From Christiangramia flava JLT2011 (GTDB lineage: Bacteria > Bacteroidota > Bacteroidia > Flavobacteriales > Flavobacteriaceae): 64,000 bases of DNA. The notes beneath the pieces are model-generated. The model searched no databases and was not told the DNA's origin. It saw nothing but the letters and a program-made list of their open reading frames with translations. Both the position numbers and the translations under genes were made by a program. Below, in pieces: positions 42,535 to 53,200 of the stretch (its first letter is position 1; every line of letters starts with the position of its first letter). The stretch spans positions 496,001-560,000 of the forward strand of contig NZ_CP016359.1 of NCBI RefSeq assembly GCF_001951155.1, in the 5' to 3' direction.

Positions 42535-43347
42535 TTAAAAATTTTGTAGTCTCGAATTGATGTCTTCCAGAGAAGCGTTCATTTCTTCCATGCGCTCTCC
42601 TTCGGGATAATATTTTTTATAAGCCTCGTAATAGGTTTTCGCCTCTTTCAGGCGTTCCTCCATTAAAAAAGCCACACTGTTCGTTGCCAGTTTATATGCT
42701 GAATCGAAGCGATAATAGAAAGCTTCTTCCCTAAACGGAGTTCCTGGATAATCTGCAATGAAATTGGTAAAGGAAGCGATGGCCGCTTTATAGAATTCTG
42801 TTTTGTGATATTGCCGGGCGATCTCGAAAGCCTTCTTTTCCAGCTTACGCTGCAATTCTGCTGCCATGTCACTGGCCTGATCGGCATATTCTCCCTGCGG
42901 ATATTTATTCAGGTACTCCTGAAGTTCCTCCATGGCCTTTTTAGTATCGGTTTGATCCAGGTTGTAAGGCGGAGTCCTGTAGTAATAACTTGCCGCTTCC
43001 TTAAAGGAAGCCTCCTCGGTCTTTTCGCTATTGGCGTACAATTGCTGAAAACGCTCGAACTCAAACGGAGAGACAAAATAATCTCCCAACTGGTAATGAG
43101 CATCTGCCAACATGTATGATAAACGCTGCCCCTGTGGCTTTCCTCTGAACTGAGGCTCTATTTGCTCCAGTATGCGGATGGATTTACGAAGCTTTTTATT
43201 GCTCTTTTCCTCTTTTCCCTGTGTATACAGCTCTTCAGCAGTAGCATATTTCTTAGCGGTATCATCGCTTTTTAACAGCTTTTGATATTCACTACAGGAA
43301 GTGACGAGCATCAAGAGCCCTAAAGCTAAAATCCCTTTTTTCATCAT
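42535..43347 (-). CDS. bamD: Outer membrane assembly lipoprotein BamD
   Basis: A 270-residue lipoprotein of the BAM complex that inserts outer-membrane barrels. The lipobox is LVTSCS, and the rest is five TPR-like repeats (YTQGKEEKSNKKLRKSI, YMLADAHYQLGDYF, EEASFKEAASYYY, YADQASDMAAELQRKL, EEAFYYRFDSAYKLA). I chose ATG 43347 because a full -7 box lies at 43364-43371, inside the longer frame that begins at 43374. It is followed by rpoZ after 9 bp. Confidence 0.92.
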   Translation of the reverse strand: MMKKGILALGLLMLVTSCSEYQKLLKSDDTAKKYATAEELYTQGKEEKSNKKLRKSIRILEQIEPQFRGKPQGQRLSYMLADAHYQLGDYFVSPFEFERFQQLYANSEKTEEASFKEAASYYYRTPPYNLDQTDTKKAMEELQEYLNKYPQGEYADQASDMAAELQRKLEKKAFEIARQYHKTEFYKAAIASFTNFIADYPGTPFREEAFYYRFDSAYKLATNSVAFLMEERLKEAKTYYEAYKKYYPEGERMEEMNASLEDINSRLQNF

Positions 43348-43363
43348 ACGTAAAAACATCTGG

Positions 43364-43371
43364 CAAAAATA
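43364..43371 (-). promoter_or_regulatory. -7 promoter box of bamD-rpoZ-coaBC
   Basis: TATTTTTG on the minus strand is a full TAnnTTTG match, 16 bp before ATG 43347 and just after the dapA terminator. A T-rich stretch lies at the -33 distance. Confidence 0.6.
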
Positions 43372-43387
43372 CATTTTTTGTGAGTAT

Positions 43388-43425
43388 AAAAAAAACTTTC
43401 CTCAGTTAGACAAATAACTGAGGAA
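43388..43425 (-). terminator. Terminator of the dapA transcript
   Basis: A perfect 11-bp stem TTCCTCAGTTA/TAACTGAGGAA (43398-43408, 43415-43425) with a 6-nt loop is followed on the minus strand by a T-run. It separates dapA from bamD. Confidence 0.9.
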
Positions 43426-43482
43426 TAGCTTTATTTATTGCTGTTAGCCGAAATTTTTCCGGTACCGCCCGGGTGGGATTGT

Positions 43483-44358
43483 TTAAAAACGCTTCAAAAA
43501 ATCTCCAATTCGATCCTGCAATGCTTCAGAAGCTTCCACTAAAGGCAACCGAAGATGATTCTGGATCATGCCTTTATGGGCCAGCAGGGATTTGATCCCG
43601 GAAGGATTTCCTTCCGCGAAAATCAGTTCTATGGAAGGTGCTAGGCGATAATGCAATTTGTAAGCCTCTGAAACTTCAGCCTGAAGCCCTAAACGTACCA
43701 TTTCGCTGAATTCTTTAGGCAGCCCCTGCCCAATTACTGAAATTACGCCTTTTCCTCCTGCCAGTGTCATAGGCAGCGTGATCATGTCGTCTCCGGAAAT
43801 TACCATAAAATCTTCTGGCACCACACTGATGAGCTTCATCGCCTGCACCATATCCCCGGCAGCTTCCTTTACCCCAATGATATTATCGAGTTCCCGCGCC
43901 ATCCGGTTAATGGTTTCCGGAAGGATATTAGAGGCCGTTCTCCCGGGAACATTATAAACAATCACCGGCAGCGGCGAAGCTTCAGCCACCGCTTTAAAAT
44001 GCCTGAAAATGCCTTCCTGCGTTGGCTTATTGTAGTATGGAGAAACTGAAAGTATGGCATCAAAACCTTCCAACCTGGCACTTTTCAATTCTTCGACCAC
44101 CGCAGCAGTATTATTTCCGCCGATTCCAAGAACCATAGGCAGCCTGCCGTTATTGGCCTTTTTTACGGTTTCCTTCACCAGCTCTTTTTCCTCTGGATTC
44201 AACGAGGCGCTTTCCCCGGTTGTTCCAAGTACCACCAGGTATTCGATACCATTGGTAATCTGGTCGTTCACCAGGTTTGCCAATGCATCCATATCTATCG
44301 ATAAGTCTTCCTTAAAAGGCGTGATCAAAGCCACACCGGTTCCAACAAAGGCTTCCAT
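43483..44358 (-). CDS. dapA: 4-hydroxy-tetrahydrodipicolinate synthase
   Basis: A 291-residue TIM-barrel aldolase that condenses pyruvate with aspartate semialdehyde in the lysine/diaminopimelate pathway. The active site is visible: T46-T47 in LGTTGES, Y135 in VYNVPGR, R140 and the Schiff-base lysine K164 in IGVKEAAGD. The partner dapF is at 60.9 kb in this window. It starts directly at the stop of the DUF6913 gene (no gap) and ends at a strong terminator. Confidence 0.95.
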   Translation of the reverse strand: MEAFVGTGVALITPFKEDLSIDMDALANLVNDQITNGIEYLVVLGTTGESASLNPEEKELVKETVKKANNGRLPMVLGIGGNNTAAVVEELKSARLEGFDAILSVSPYYNKPTQEGIFRHFKAVAEASPLPVIVYNVPGRTASNILPETINRMARELDNIIGVKEAAGDMVQAMKLISVVPEDFMVISGDDMITLPMTLAGGKGVISVIGQGLPKEFSEMVRLGLQAEVSEAYKLHYRLAPSIELIFAEGNPSGIKSLLAHKGMIQNHLRLPLVEASEALQDRIGDFLKRF

Positions 44359-44853
44359 TTAATTCGTGTTTTTTAAAATTTTCAAATATTTAAAAGCTTC
44401 TTCCCAAAACTCCCGGAAATCATCGGTTTGAATGGAAATATTGAACAGGCTCAAAGCATCCCATCCGCGACCGATCTTTAGCTGAGCCTTTGCACGCGCG
44501 GTAAACAGTCCGCCAGCATAACAATTCTCTTCAAAAAAGCAGAGCAGGAAATCGTAAGGTTTTGCCAGGGATTCCAGGATCTGCTCATCTTTAAATCGAC
44601 CGCGCATGTTTACCTGCGAATCGGAAAGACTGCGATGATCTCCTTGAAATTTGGTAGGATTACACACAAAAATTTCCAAATTCTCCGGGTTAAAACCTGC
44701 GTTCTTCAATGCCGACAAAAAGACTGGGATCCGCTCTTCAAATTCTTCTGCAATCAAAAGGGCACTTCTTCCTGTAATCCCGGTTTCTTCAAACCCGGAT
44801 TGCCGCGCATATTTCCTGATCTTTTTGCGGATCAGTATTTTTTTCAGACTCAT
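44359..44853 (-). CDS. DUF6913 family protein
   Basis: A 164-residue basic protein (opens MSLKKILIRKKIRKYARQ) that I associate with the flavobacterial DUF6913 family. The middle KAGFNPENLEIFVCNPTKFQ-like region and the FEENCYAGGLFTARAKAQLKIG segment give it a compact alpha/beta look. No catalytic motif is evident. It is immediately followed by dapA, an arrangement I recall as common in flavobacteria, so a link to cell wall or lysine synthesis is possible but unproven. Confidence 0.7.
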   Translation of the reverse strand: MSLKKILIRKKIRKYARQSGFEETGITGRSALLIAEEFEERIPVFLSALKNAGFNPENLEIFVCNPTKFQGDHRSLSDSQVNMRGRFKDEQILESLAKPYDFLLCFFEENCYAGGLFTARAKAQLKIGRGWDALSLFNISIQTDDFREFWEEAFKYLKILKNTN

Positions 44854-44972
44854 TAAGCATGCTTGTTCTAAGCGGCAAAATTAGATATTTAAAAGAAATA
44901 GCCACCTATTACTGAAAATAGATTAATGAAAGCTATTGAAATTGCACAACTTTGTGATTCCTGTAAAAAGTT

Positions 44973-45668
44973 TTACACAAGATTGATGAGTCGCAGCTTC
45001 TTTTCGGAGGTCGTGAAGAATTTAAATGCCATGAATAACCCGGCCATACGCAAAATGGCCTGTATGACTTCCACGCTCGCATCGGGAAGATAAAATAATG
45101 CCATATCACGAAAGACATCAGCGAAAAGCAGGGCCAGCGTGAGCGAAATAAAATAAACCGATTTCTTTGAGTACGAATTCAGGTAATATACCAGCGCGAT
45201 CAGGGCCATCACCAGTAGATTCAGATAGTAAAATACGTAAAAGATCATCTCACCCATATCAGATATCTTTCGTTTCAATTCCTCGAGATGCCCCACCAAA
45301 AAATACACATTCAGAATGACCAATATGACAAATACGATCTTTATGTATCGGTTTGCCGCACTTCTTTCAGTAAATTTCAGCGCTTCCAGATACAGAAACA
45401 GGTAGGAAATTCCGGAAAAAACCATCATTCCGAAATGCCCTATTTTGTGTTGAAAAAAGCCGAAAATCCCTGCCAGGACCGCCGTGATTACAAAAGCCCG
45501 AAAATTAAGACGGGACTTTTTCACTTCACAGCAAAAACCATGGAGCAATGGAAAAAACAACAATAATCCGGAAAGACTGCTCAGCCAGGTTTGAGATTCC
45601 ATAACAGCGTAGATCTGCACCAGCAGAAGTGGCAGCAAGGCCAGCAACGATAATTTACTAGTTTTCAT
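44973..45668 (-). CDS. Multi-pass membrane protein of unknown function
   Basis: A 231-residue protein with seven to eight hydrophobic helices, short loops and no signal peptide. The topology and size recall YhhN/TMEM86 lysoplasmalogenase-like proteins, and the acidic pair in ALLFADVFRDMALFY near residue 185 is compatible, but I cannot confirm the family motifs. It stands alone, divergent from the 5'-nucleotidase pair. Confidence 0.6.
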   Translation of the reverse strand: MKTSKLSLLALLPLLLVQIYAVMESQTWLSSLSGLLLFFPLLHGFCCEVKKSRLNFRAFVITAVLAGIFGFFQHKIGHFGMMVFSGISYLFLYLEALKFTERSAANRYIKIVFVILVILNVYFLVGHLEELKRKISDMGEMIFYVFYYLNLLVMALIALVYYLNSYSKKSVYFISLTLALLFADVFRDMALFYLPDASVEVIQAILRMAGLFMAFKFFTTSEKKLRLINLV

Positions 45669-45826
45669 ACAGATAGATTGGGTAGTTTAAATATATCAAA
45701 GTTTTATTTTATCGTTAAGAAACCGTTAAAAATAAATACCTCAAAAGTGGTATAACACTATTTTACCAGGGACAGAACAACAAAAAATTTATAAACATCC
45801 TCCCGGAGCAATCCCTTATAAAGTCT

Positions 45827-45834
45827 TAACTTTG
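45827..45834 (+). promoter_or_regulatory. -7 promoter box of the 5'-nucleotidase pair
   Basis: TAACTTTG matches TAnnTTTG, 22 bp before ATG 45857. A -33 element is not clear. Confidence 0.45.
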
Positions 45835-45856
45835 AAGCCTAATGCCTATTTAGATC

Positions 45857-46609
45857 ATGAAGAGTTTTATTCGCCTGTTGTTGGTAATCAGCTTATTTTC
45901 AAGCTGTAAAAATAATCCTACAACAATTTCAAGTTTTGAAGGAAAAAGGATTCCCATTGATTCCCAACTTTCAGAAGATGAGGAAATCAATGACTTTATC
46001 GCTCCCTACAAACAGAACCTGGACAAAACCATGGATTCGGTTCTGGCGTACAATCCAAAATTACTTACAAAATCTGATGGGGATCTGAATACCGCTATCG
46101 GTAATTTCATGGCAGATGCCGTAATGGAGCAGGCTAATCCTGTTTTTCAGTCTCGCACAGGGAAAGAGATCGATTTCGTCCTGCTGAACAATGGTGGTAT
46201 CCGGGCGCAACTGCCTTCCGGAGGCCTGACCATGAAAAAGATCTATGAACTGATGCCCTTTGAAAACGAAATTGTGATCGTGGAACTAACCGGAAAAGAT
46301 GTAAAAGACATGCTGCAATATCTCAGCAAGGCCAAAACCGCTCATCCCGTTAGTGGGATCGAGCTCCGTGCAGACAGAAATTACAAGATCTACAAAGCAA
46401 GCATTGATGGCCAACCGATCGATGAAAACAAACATTATTTCGTGGCCACTTCAGATTACCTTCAGCAGGGCGGTGACAACATGAACTTTTTTGCAAATCC
46501 CGTGGAAGTATATTCCGTAGATTATAAGATCAGGAATGCGCTGATCGATTACCTGAAGAAAACCGATACACTCCGAGCCAGAATCGATAACCGCTATATC
46601 AGAGAATAA
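45857..46609 (+). CDS. 5'-nucleotidase C-terminal domain lipoprotein
   Basis: A 250-residue protein equal to the substrate-binding C-terminal domain of UshA-type 5'-nucleotidases. A lipobox (LFSSCK, C15) anchors it. Motifs are NTAIGNFMADAV, LLNNGGIRAQLPSGG, LMPFENEIVIVEL and FVATSDYLQQGGDN. It has no metallophosphatase part; that is encoded by the next gene, whose ATG shares one base with this stop. The two presumably form one periplasmic enzyme for nucleotides or UDP-sugars. Confidence 0.92.
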   Translation: MKSFIRLLLVISLFSSCKNNPTTISSFEGKRIPIDSQLSEDEEINDFIAPYKQNLDKTMDSVLAYNPKLLTKSDGDLNTAIGNFMADAVMEQANPVFQSRTGKEIDFVLLNNGGIRAQLPSGGLTMKKIYELMPFENEIVIVELTGKDVKDMLQYLSKAKTAHPVSGIELRADRNYKIYKASIDGQPIDENKHYFVATSDYLQQGGDNMNFFANPVEVYSVDYKIRNALIDYLKKTDTLRARIDNRYIRE

Positions 46610-47514
46610 TGAAAAGAAGAGATTTTATCCAAACGACCTCAGCAGCCGGTTTATTCATAGGACTTGGCGGACTGTCTTCCCTGTCTTTCCAATCACCAGG
46701 GAAACATCTTACCATTCTGCACACGAACGATGTGCATAGCCATATTGGACCTTTTGGACCGAACGACGGCCGAAATGCCAATATGGGCGGTGTTGCCAGA
46801 CGTGCTGCTTTGATCGAAAAAATCAGGCAGGAAAACCCTAATACGCTGTTACTCGATGCGGGTGACATTTTCCAGGGAACGCCTTATTTCAACTTCTACG
46901 GAGGTGAACTGGAATTCAAACTGATGAGCAAAATGCGCTACGATGCGGCAACCATTGGCAACCACGATTTCGACAACGGGATCGACGGTTTGTATGCCCA
47001 ATTACCGCATGCCAGTTTCGACTTCATTTGTTCGAATTATGATTTCAGCAATACTGTCATGGATGGCCACACTAAAGACCATAAGATCTTTAACAAAGAC
47101 GGAATCAAAATTGGCGTTTTTGGACTGGGTGTAGAGCTACAGGGGCTGGTAAACCAGAAACTCTATAAAGAGACTAAGTATCTTGACCCGATGGAAATCG
47201 CGACTGACATGGCTTCCAAACTTAAAAATGAAGAAAAATGCGACCTGGTGATCGCCCTTTCTCATATGGGTTATGATTATAAGAACAGTACGATTTCTGA
47301 TGTCAAACTCGCTCAGAAAACCAATAATATTGACCTGATCATTGGCGGCCATACGCACACGTTCCTGGACCGGCCAACAGTTCTGAAAAACAAATCTGGC
47401 AAAAACGTGATCGTGAACCAGGTTGGCTGTTACGGGCTCTACCTAGGAAGGCTGGATTACTATTTTGATGAGGAACAAAACCTGAAGACCAAAGGATACA
47501 GCATCCAGGTGTAA
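46609..47514 (+). CDS. 5'-nucleotidase metallophosphatase subunit, Tat-type signal
   Basis: A 301-residue calcineurin-like phosphatase domain of the UshA family. The two-metal motifs are present: HTNDVHSH, LLDAGDIFQG, TIGNHDFDNG, ALSHMG and GGHTHT. The N terminus MKRRDFIQTTSAAGLFIGLGG has a twin-arginine motif, so it is probably exported folded. It lacks the C-terminal substrate domain, which the upstream gene supplies. The end lies 6 bp from the convergent ligA stop. Confidence 0.93.
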   Translation: MKRRDFIQTTSAAGLFIGLGGLSSLSFQSPGKHLTILHTNDVHSHIGPFGPNDGRNANMGGVARRAALIEKIRQENPNTLLLDAGDIFQGTPYFNFYGGELEFKLMSKMRYDAATIGNHDFDNGIDGLYAQLPHASFDFICSNYDFSNTVMDGHTKDHKIFNKDGIKIGVFGLGVELQGLVNQKLYKETKYLDPMEIATDMASKLKNEEKCDLVIALSHMGYDYKNSTISDVKLAQKTNNIDLIIGGHTHTFLDRPTVLKNKSGKNVIVNQVGCYGLYLGRLDYYFDEEQNLKTKGYSIQV

Positions 47515-47520
47515 CCCCTG

Positions 47521-49524
<2,004 letters not shown>

Positions 49525-50196
49525 CTATTTTTCTGAAAGTTGAATGCTTGTTTTATCGTAAATTAAATTGAAGTGTTCCCCGCGATGCTGAAAATCCAGG
49601 TTTATGGAAGCCGGCTTGGCTTTATCTGAGGTCGGGAACCACTTTTTATGATGCTGGTTCACGCAGATCAGCAATCCTTCCTCATCGCCGATCGCACAAA
49701 AATTTTCCAGATCTCCATCGTACTGACGCAGCAGGCAATCTGACCGTAATTTGCGGAAAACCGGTTCCACTTCTGTTACCGAAAGCCCAATTTCTGCTAT
49801 CCCAATAATCGAATCAGCACTGAAAAGAGCCGACTTACTTTTTTGAAAATCGCGACGCGAGATGAGCTCCACAATATTATGATCTTCATCATAAAAATAA
49901 ACCGATTTTGCCTTCCAGTTACTGAAATCAATAATCTTTTCTCCATTGTCTTTCAGCACTGGACGCTCGTTTTCGATCCATTTCACGGCTTCTTCTTCGG
50001 TTTCATCGGGAATATGGAAGGCAAGATGATAAGGCGTAAAATGTTCATCGTATTCCAGGCACAATTCGGAATAACCGGCTTTCAGCAAGAAACTTTTTTC
50101 GTGGTAGCTAATCAGCTCAAATCCCAACCGGTCTTTATAAAATCGCAGTTGTTCCTTCAGCTTTTTCGTCTTTATGGTTAATCGTTCAATTTTCAC
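49525..50196 (-). CDS. VOC (glyoxalase/bleomycin-resistance fold) family protein
   Basis: A 223-residue protein with a vicinal-oxygen-chelate module in the first 120 residues (LKEQLRFYKDRLGFEL, PYHLAFHIPDETEEEAVKW, SVYFYDEDHNIVELI), providing candidate metal ligands at a histidine and a glutamate. The second half is less conserved, suggesting a degenerate second module as in CatE-like two-module proteins. The substrate is unknown. It starts 2 bp after the LOG gene. Confidence 0.82.
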   Translation of the reverse strand: MKIERLTIKTKKLKEQLRFYKDRLGFELISYHEKSFLLKAGYSELCLEYDEHFTPYHLAFHIPDETEEEAVKWIENERPVLKDNGEKIIDFSNWKAKSVYFYDEDHNIVELISRRDFQKSKSALFSADSIIGIAEIGLSVTEVEPVFRKLRSDCLLRQYDGDLENFCAIGDEEGLLICVNQHHKKWFPTSDKAKPASINLDFQHRGEHFNLIYDKTSIQLSEK

Positions 50197-50198
50197 GC

Positions 50199-50792
50199 TC
50201 AGGTCTGATTCTTATTCATCCACTTCGGAACCGGCTTTGGCTCATAGGCCTGCATTTTCTCATACAACTCGTCAAAGGTATCTGCCACAAGAAGGATTTC
50301 CAGATTTTCCTGCCGAAGCAACCCCTTTTCAGTCATTTTTCGCAACATCGCCACCAGTTCATCGTAAAAGCCACCGATATTCAGCAATCCAACCGGTTTT
50401 TGATGCAATCCCAATTGCGCCCAGGTTACAATCTCGAAAAGTTCTTCAAAAGTCCCGAAACCGCCCGGCAACGTGATAAACCCATCACTCAACTCGTTCA
50501 TGGTCAGTTTACGCTCATGCATGTCTTCAGTAGTGATCAACTGGTGAAGACCGGTGTGCACGACCTCCTTTGTTTTTAAAAAATCTGGAATAACGCCAAT
50601 GGTTTTCCCACCATTCTCGAGAACACCTTTTGCCACCTGCCCCATCAGGCCCAGTTTGCTTCCGCCGTAAACCAGTTCCAGTTTCTTGCTGGCCAGTGAT
50701 CTTCCCAGTTCATAGGCCTGTTTGTAAATGTGCTCGTCATTTCCATCACTGGAAGCACAGAAAACGGCGATCTTCCTAAGTTGTTTTGTCAT
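50199..50792 (-). CDS. LOG family protein (TIGR00730-like)
   Basis: A 197-residue Rossmann protein of the LOG/YgdH family. The nucleotide-binding signature is LPGGFGTFEELFEIVTW (about residues 106-122), with the opening IAVFCASSDGNDE and GGSKLGLMGQVAKG. Members cleave nucleoside 5'-monophosphates to base and ribose phosphate; plant and some bacterial forms release cytokinins. MiaA in this window produces isopentenyl-A tRNA, a possible indirect source of such substrates. The ATG overlaps the prmC stop by 4 nt. Confidence 0.9.
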   Translation of the reverse strand: MTKQLRKIAVFCASSDGNDEHIYKQAYELGRSLASKKLELVYGGSKLGLMGQVAKGVLENGGKTIGVIPDFLKTKEVVHTGLHQLITTEDMHERKLTMNELSDGFITLPGGFGTFEELFEIVTWAQLGLHQKPVGLLNIGGFYDELVAMLRKMTEKGLLRQENLEILLVADTFDELYEKMQAYEPKPVPKWMNKNQT

Positions 50793-51631
50793 TTGAATGT
50801 GGCTTTGATCATGCGGTCGTTTCCAAAAATATCCTTTTTCAGCTCGGTCTCAAAACCAATTTCCTGAATTAAGTTGGAAGTTTCCGGGCCCAGGTATTGA
50901 TTGATCTCAAAATATAAGGCACCGTTCTTCTTCAGGTGTTTCCTGGCCAGGATCGCGATCTTATGATAGAAAATGAGCGCGTTCGAGTCTTCCACATAGA
51001 GAGCCATTTTTGGTTCGTGTTCCAGCACATTGGGCCGCATGCTCGCTTTCTCGAGTTCGCGCACGTAAGGAGGATTGGAGACGATCACGTCAAATTCCTG
51101 TCCCAAGTCCTCAATCTCCAAAATATTGTCTTTTCTGAATTGGACGGAAACCTGGTTGTTTTCCACGTTTTTGCTTGCGACTTCCAAGGCTGCTTCAGAA
51201 AGATCGATGGCTTGGACACTCATTTTCGGAAGGTTTTTTGCCAACGCGATCGCTATACAGCCACTTCCGGTGCCAACATCCAGGATATCTCCATGAGCAT
51301 CTGCCTGGTCATCGATGATCCACTGCACGAGCTCTTCTGTTTCAGGACGCGGAATGAGCACCGCATGACTGACTTCGAAATCCATTCCGAAGAATTCAGA
51401 TTTTCCGGTTAAATATTGTACCGGTTCCGCATTTCGCAGTCGCTCTAGAGCTGTTTCCAATTGTTTTTCCTGATTTTCATCTAATTCCGCAGAAGGATCC
51501 AGAGCCAGGTCCAGCCTTTTGATTCCGAAGTAATTTTCCGTCAGAAGATAAAAAATAGAGTCGATCTCCTGTACCGCGTACTGCGATTGCAATTGCTCCC
51601 GGAAACGGTCTCTGAAACTGCTTATTTTCAC
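50789..51631 (-). CDS. prmC: Peptide chain release factor N5-glutamine methyltransferase
   Basis: A 280-residue SAM-dependent enzyme that methylates the GGQ glutamine of release factors. The N-terminal helical domain (about 1-85) precedes the SAM fold with ILDVGTGSGCIAIAL and the NPPY motif in IVSNPPYVRE. I chose the GTG at 51631 (KISSFRDRFREQL follows) because homologues start there; it overlaps the acetyltransferase stop as GTGA. An upstream ATG at 51661 would add ten non-conserved residues and a longer overlap. Confidence 0.93.
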   Translation of the reverse strand: MKISSFRDRFREQLQSQYAVQEIDSIFYLLTENYFGIKRLDLALDPSAELDENQEKQLETALERLRNAEPVQYLTGKSEFFGMDFEVSHAVLIPRPETEELVQWIIDDQADAHGDILDVGTGSGCIAIALAKNLPKMSVQAIDLSEAALEVASKNVENNQVSVQFRKDNILEIEDLGQEFDVIVSNPPYVRELEKASMRPNVLEHEPKMALYVEDSNALIFYHKIAILARKHLKKNGALYFEINQYLGPETSNLIQEIGFETELKKDIFGNDRMIKATFK

Positions 51632-52116
51632 ATCAGGTCTTTTACGAGAAATACAGTGCAATTATAATGGCCGGTGTTTCCGAGCGGCTTTTCAACCGAC
51701 TCAAACCCGGTCTTCCTGTAGAGCTTACGAGCATTCTCCATGTAAGGAAGTGTTTCGATATAGCATTTCTGAAAGCCCTGCTCCCGGGCAAAATCCAGGC
51801 AGTGCTGCATCATCGCCATCCCGATACCACGACCTCGGGCTTCGGGCAAAAAATACATTTTCTGCAATTCACAATATTCCTCTTCCAGCCCGGTGAGTGG
51901 CGCAATTCCTGCACTACCGATCACTTTTCCGTTTTCCTCTACAATAAAATAGGCCATTTTCGGCGCGTTGTAGGTCTTGGTCATGTCATCCAGTGACCGG
52001 TCTTCATAGGCCGTTCCCACTTTCGGGACACCCATTTCCACCAAAACTTCCCGGATCAGGCTTCTAACCTGCTGATTGTCTTCCGCCTGAATTTCGCGGA
52101 TTTTCCATGTGCTCAT
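51628..52116 (-). CDS. GNAT family N-acetyltransferase
   Basis: A 162-residue acetyltransferase with the acetyl-CoA loop LPEARGRGIGMAMMQHCLDFA (about residues 91-110) and the closing YMENARKLYRKTGFESVE. The first strand IREIQAEDNQQVRSLIREVL is typical. The substrate is unknown. It is the first gene of the prmC-LOG-VOC-ligA group and is divergent from ribD, with 28 bp between the starts. Confidence 0.9.
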   Translation of the reverse strand: MSTWKIREIQAEDNQQVRSLIREVLVEMGVPKVGTAYEDRSLDDMTKTYNAPKMAYFIVEENGKVIGSAGIAPLTGLEEEYCELQKMYFLPEARGRGIGMAMMQHCLDFAREQGFQKCYIETLPYMENARKLYRKTGFESVEKPLGNTGHYNCTVFLVKDLM

Positions 52117-52132
52117 TCTAGCTAATTAATTC

Positions 52133-52140
52133 TATTTTTG
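52133..52140 (+). promoter_or_regulatory. -7 promoter box of ribD with almost no leader
   Basis: TATTTTTG is a full TAnnTTTG match only 4 bp before the GTG start at 52145, predicting a leaderless or nearly leaderless transcript. No TTG is seen at the usual -33 distance. Confidence 0.5.
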
Positions 52141-52144
52141 CGAG

Positions 52145-53200
52145 GTGAAGATACACGAAAAATACATAAAACGCTGTATTGAACTGGCCCGAAACGGCCT
52201 TGGAATCACCTACCCGAATCCTATGGTTGGTAGTGTGATTGTTCATGAGGAACAGATCATTGGGGAAGGCTGGCATCACAGGGCCGGCGAAGCTCATGCC
52301 GAGGTGAATGCCATCAATTCCGTAAGTAATGAAAAGCTGTTGAAAGATGCTACTATTTATGTAAGCCTAGAACCTTGCAGCCACTACGGCAAAACTCCTC
52401 CCTGCAGCGATCTCATCATCGCCAAAGGCATTAAAAGGGTGGTGATTGGCACAATGGATCCTTTTGCAGAAGTTGCAGGACGCGGTATTAAGAAACTGAT
52501 GGAAGCCGGCTGTGAAGTGAATGTTGGCATCCTGGAAACCGAGTGCCAGGACCTGAACAAGCGTTTCTTTACCTATCACAATCAAAAACGCCCGTATATT
52601 ATCCTCAAATGGGCACAATCTCTTGATGGATATATCGCACCAGAAACAAAAATTGAGAAAAGACCTGTTTGGATCACTAACAAATATTCCGGGCAACTGG
52701 TGCATAAGTGGCGCACCGAAGAAGCAGCCATTCTGGTTGGAACTTCCACTGCCCTGGCAGACAATCCCAGGTTGAATGTTCGAAACTGGACGGGGAATAA
52801 CCCTGTTCGGATTTTGATCGACAAAGACCTGAAAGTACCTGTCGATTCAGCCATATTTTCAGGAAATCAGCGAACGATCGTACTGACGGCAACTACCGCT
52901 GAAAAAGATTATCCCGAAAATGTGGTGCTGGAGCAACTTTCTTTTTCAGAGAATATTGCCGCCGCGATCTGCGAGGTGCTTTATAAACACGAGATCCAGT
53001 CGGTCATCATCGAAGGCGGCAGCAGAACGCTTCAGCAGTTTATCGATTCCGGTTTATGGGACGAAGCGACCGTTTTCACGGGAAATCTTAGAATGCATTC
53101 AGGAATTGCAGCACCGCGTTTTTCAGGAGAGCGAATTTGCAAGACCGCCATTCAAGAGGATATTCTTGAAATATTTACGAACCAGCAAACAAAATTATAA
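52145..53200 (+). CDS. ribD: Bifunctional riboflavin deaminase/reductase RibD
   Basis: A 351-residue enzyme for steps two and three of riboflavin synthesis. The N-terminal deaminase has the zinc site H51-A-E53, C78 in EPCSH and C87 in TPPC. The C-terminal HTP reductase domain (about 150-351) starts RPYIILKWAQSLDGYIA. The GTG start is supported by the conserved IHEKYIKRCIELA opening and by the promoter position. The stop overlaps the HAD gene ATG (TAATG). No FMN riboswitch precedes it. Confidence 0.95.
   Translation: MKIHEKYIKRCIELARNGLGITYPNPMVGSVIVHEEQIIGEGWHHRAGEAHAEVNAINSVSNEKLLKDATIYVSLEPCSHYGKTPPCSDLIIAKGIKRVVIGTMDPFAEVAGRGIKKLMEAGCEVNVGILETECQDLNKRFFTYHNQKRPYIILKWAQSLDGYIAPETKIEKRPVWITNKYSGQLVHKWRTEEAAILVGTSTALADNPRLNVRNWTGNNPVRILIDKDLKVPVDSAIFSGNQRTIVLTATTAEKDYPENVVLEQLSFSENIAAAICEVLYKHEIQSVIIEGGSRTLQQFIDSGLWDEATVFTGNLRMHSGIAAPRFSGERICKTAIQEDILEIFTNQQTKL

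Noticed and set aside
52100-52150. FMN riboswitch for ribD
   Set aside because: The intergenic space is 28 bp and the predicted leader is near zero, far too short for the aptamer.
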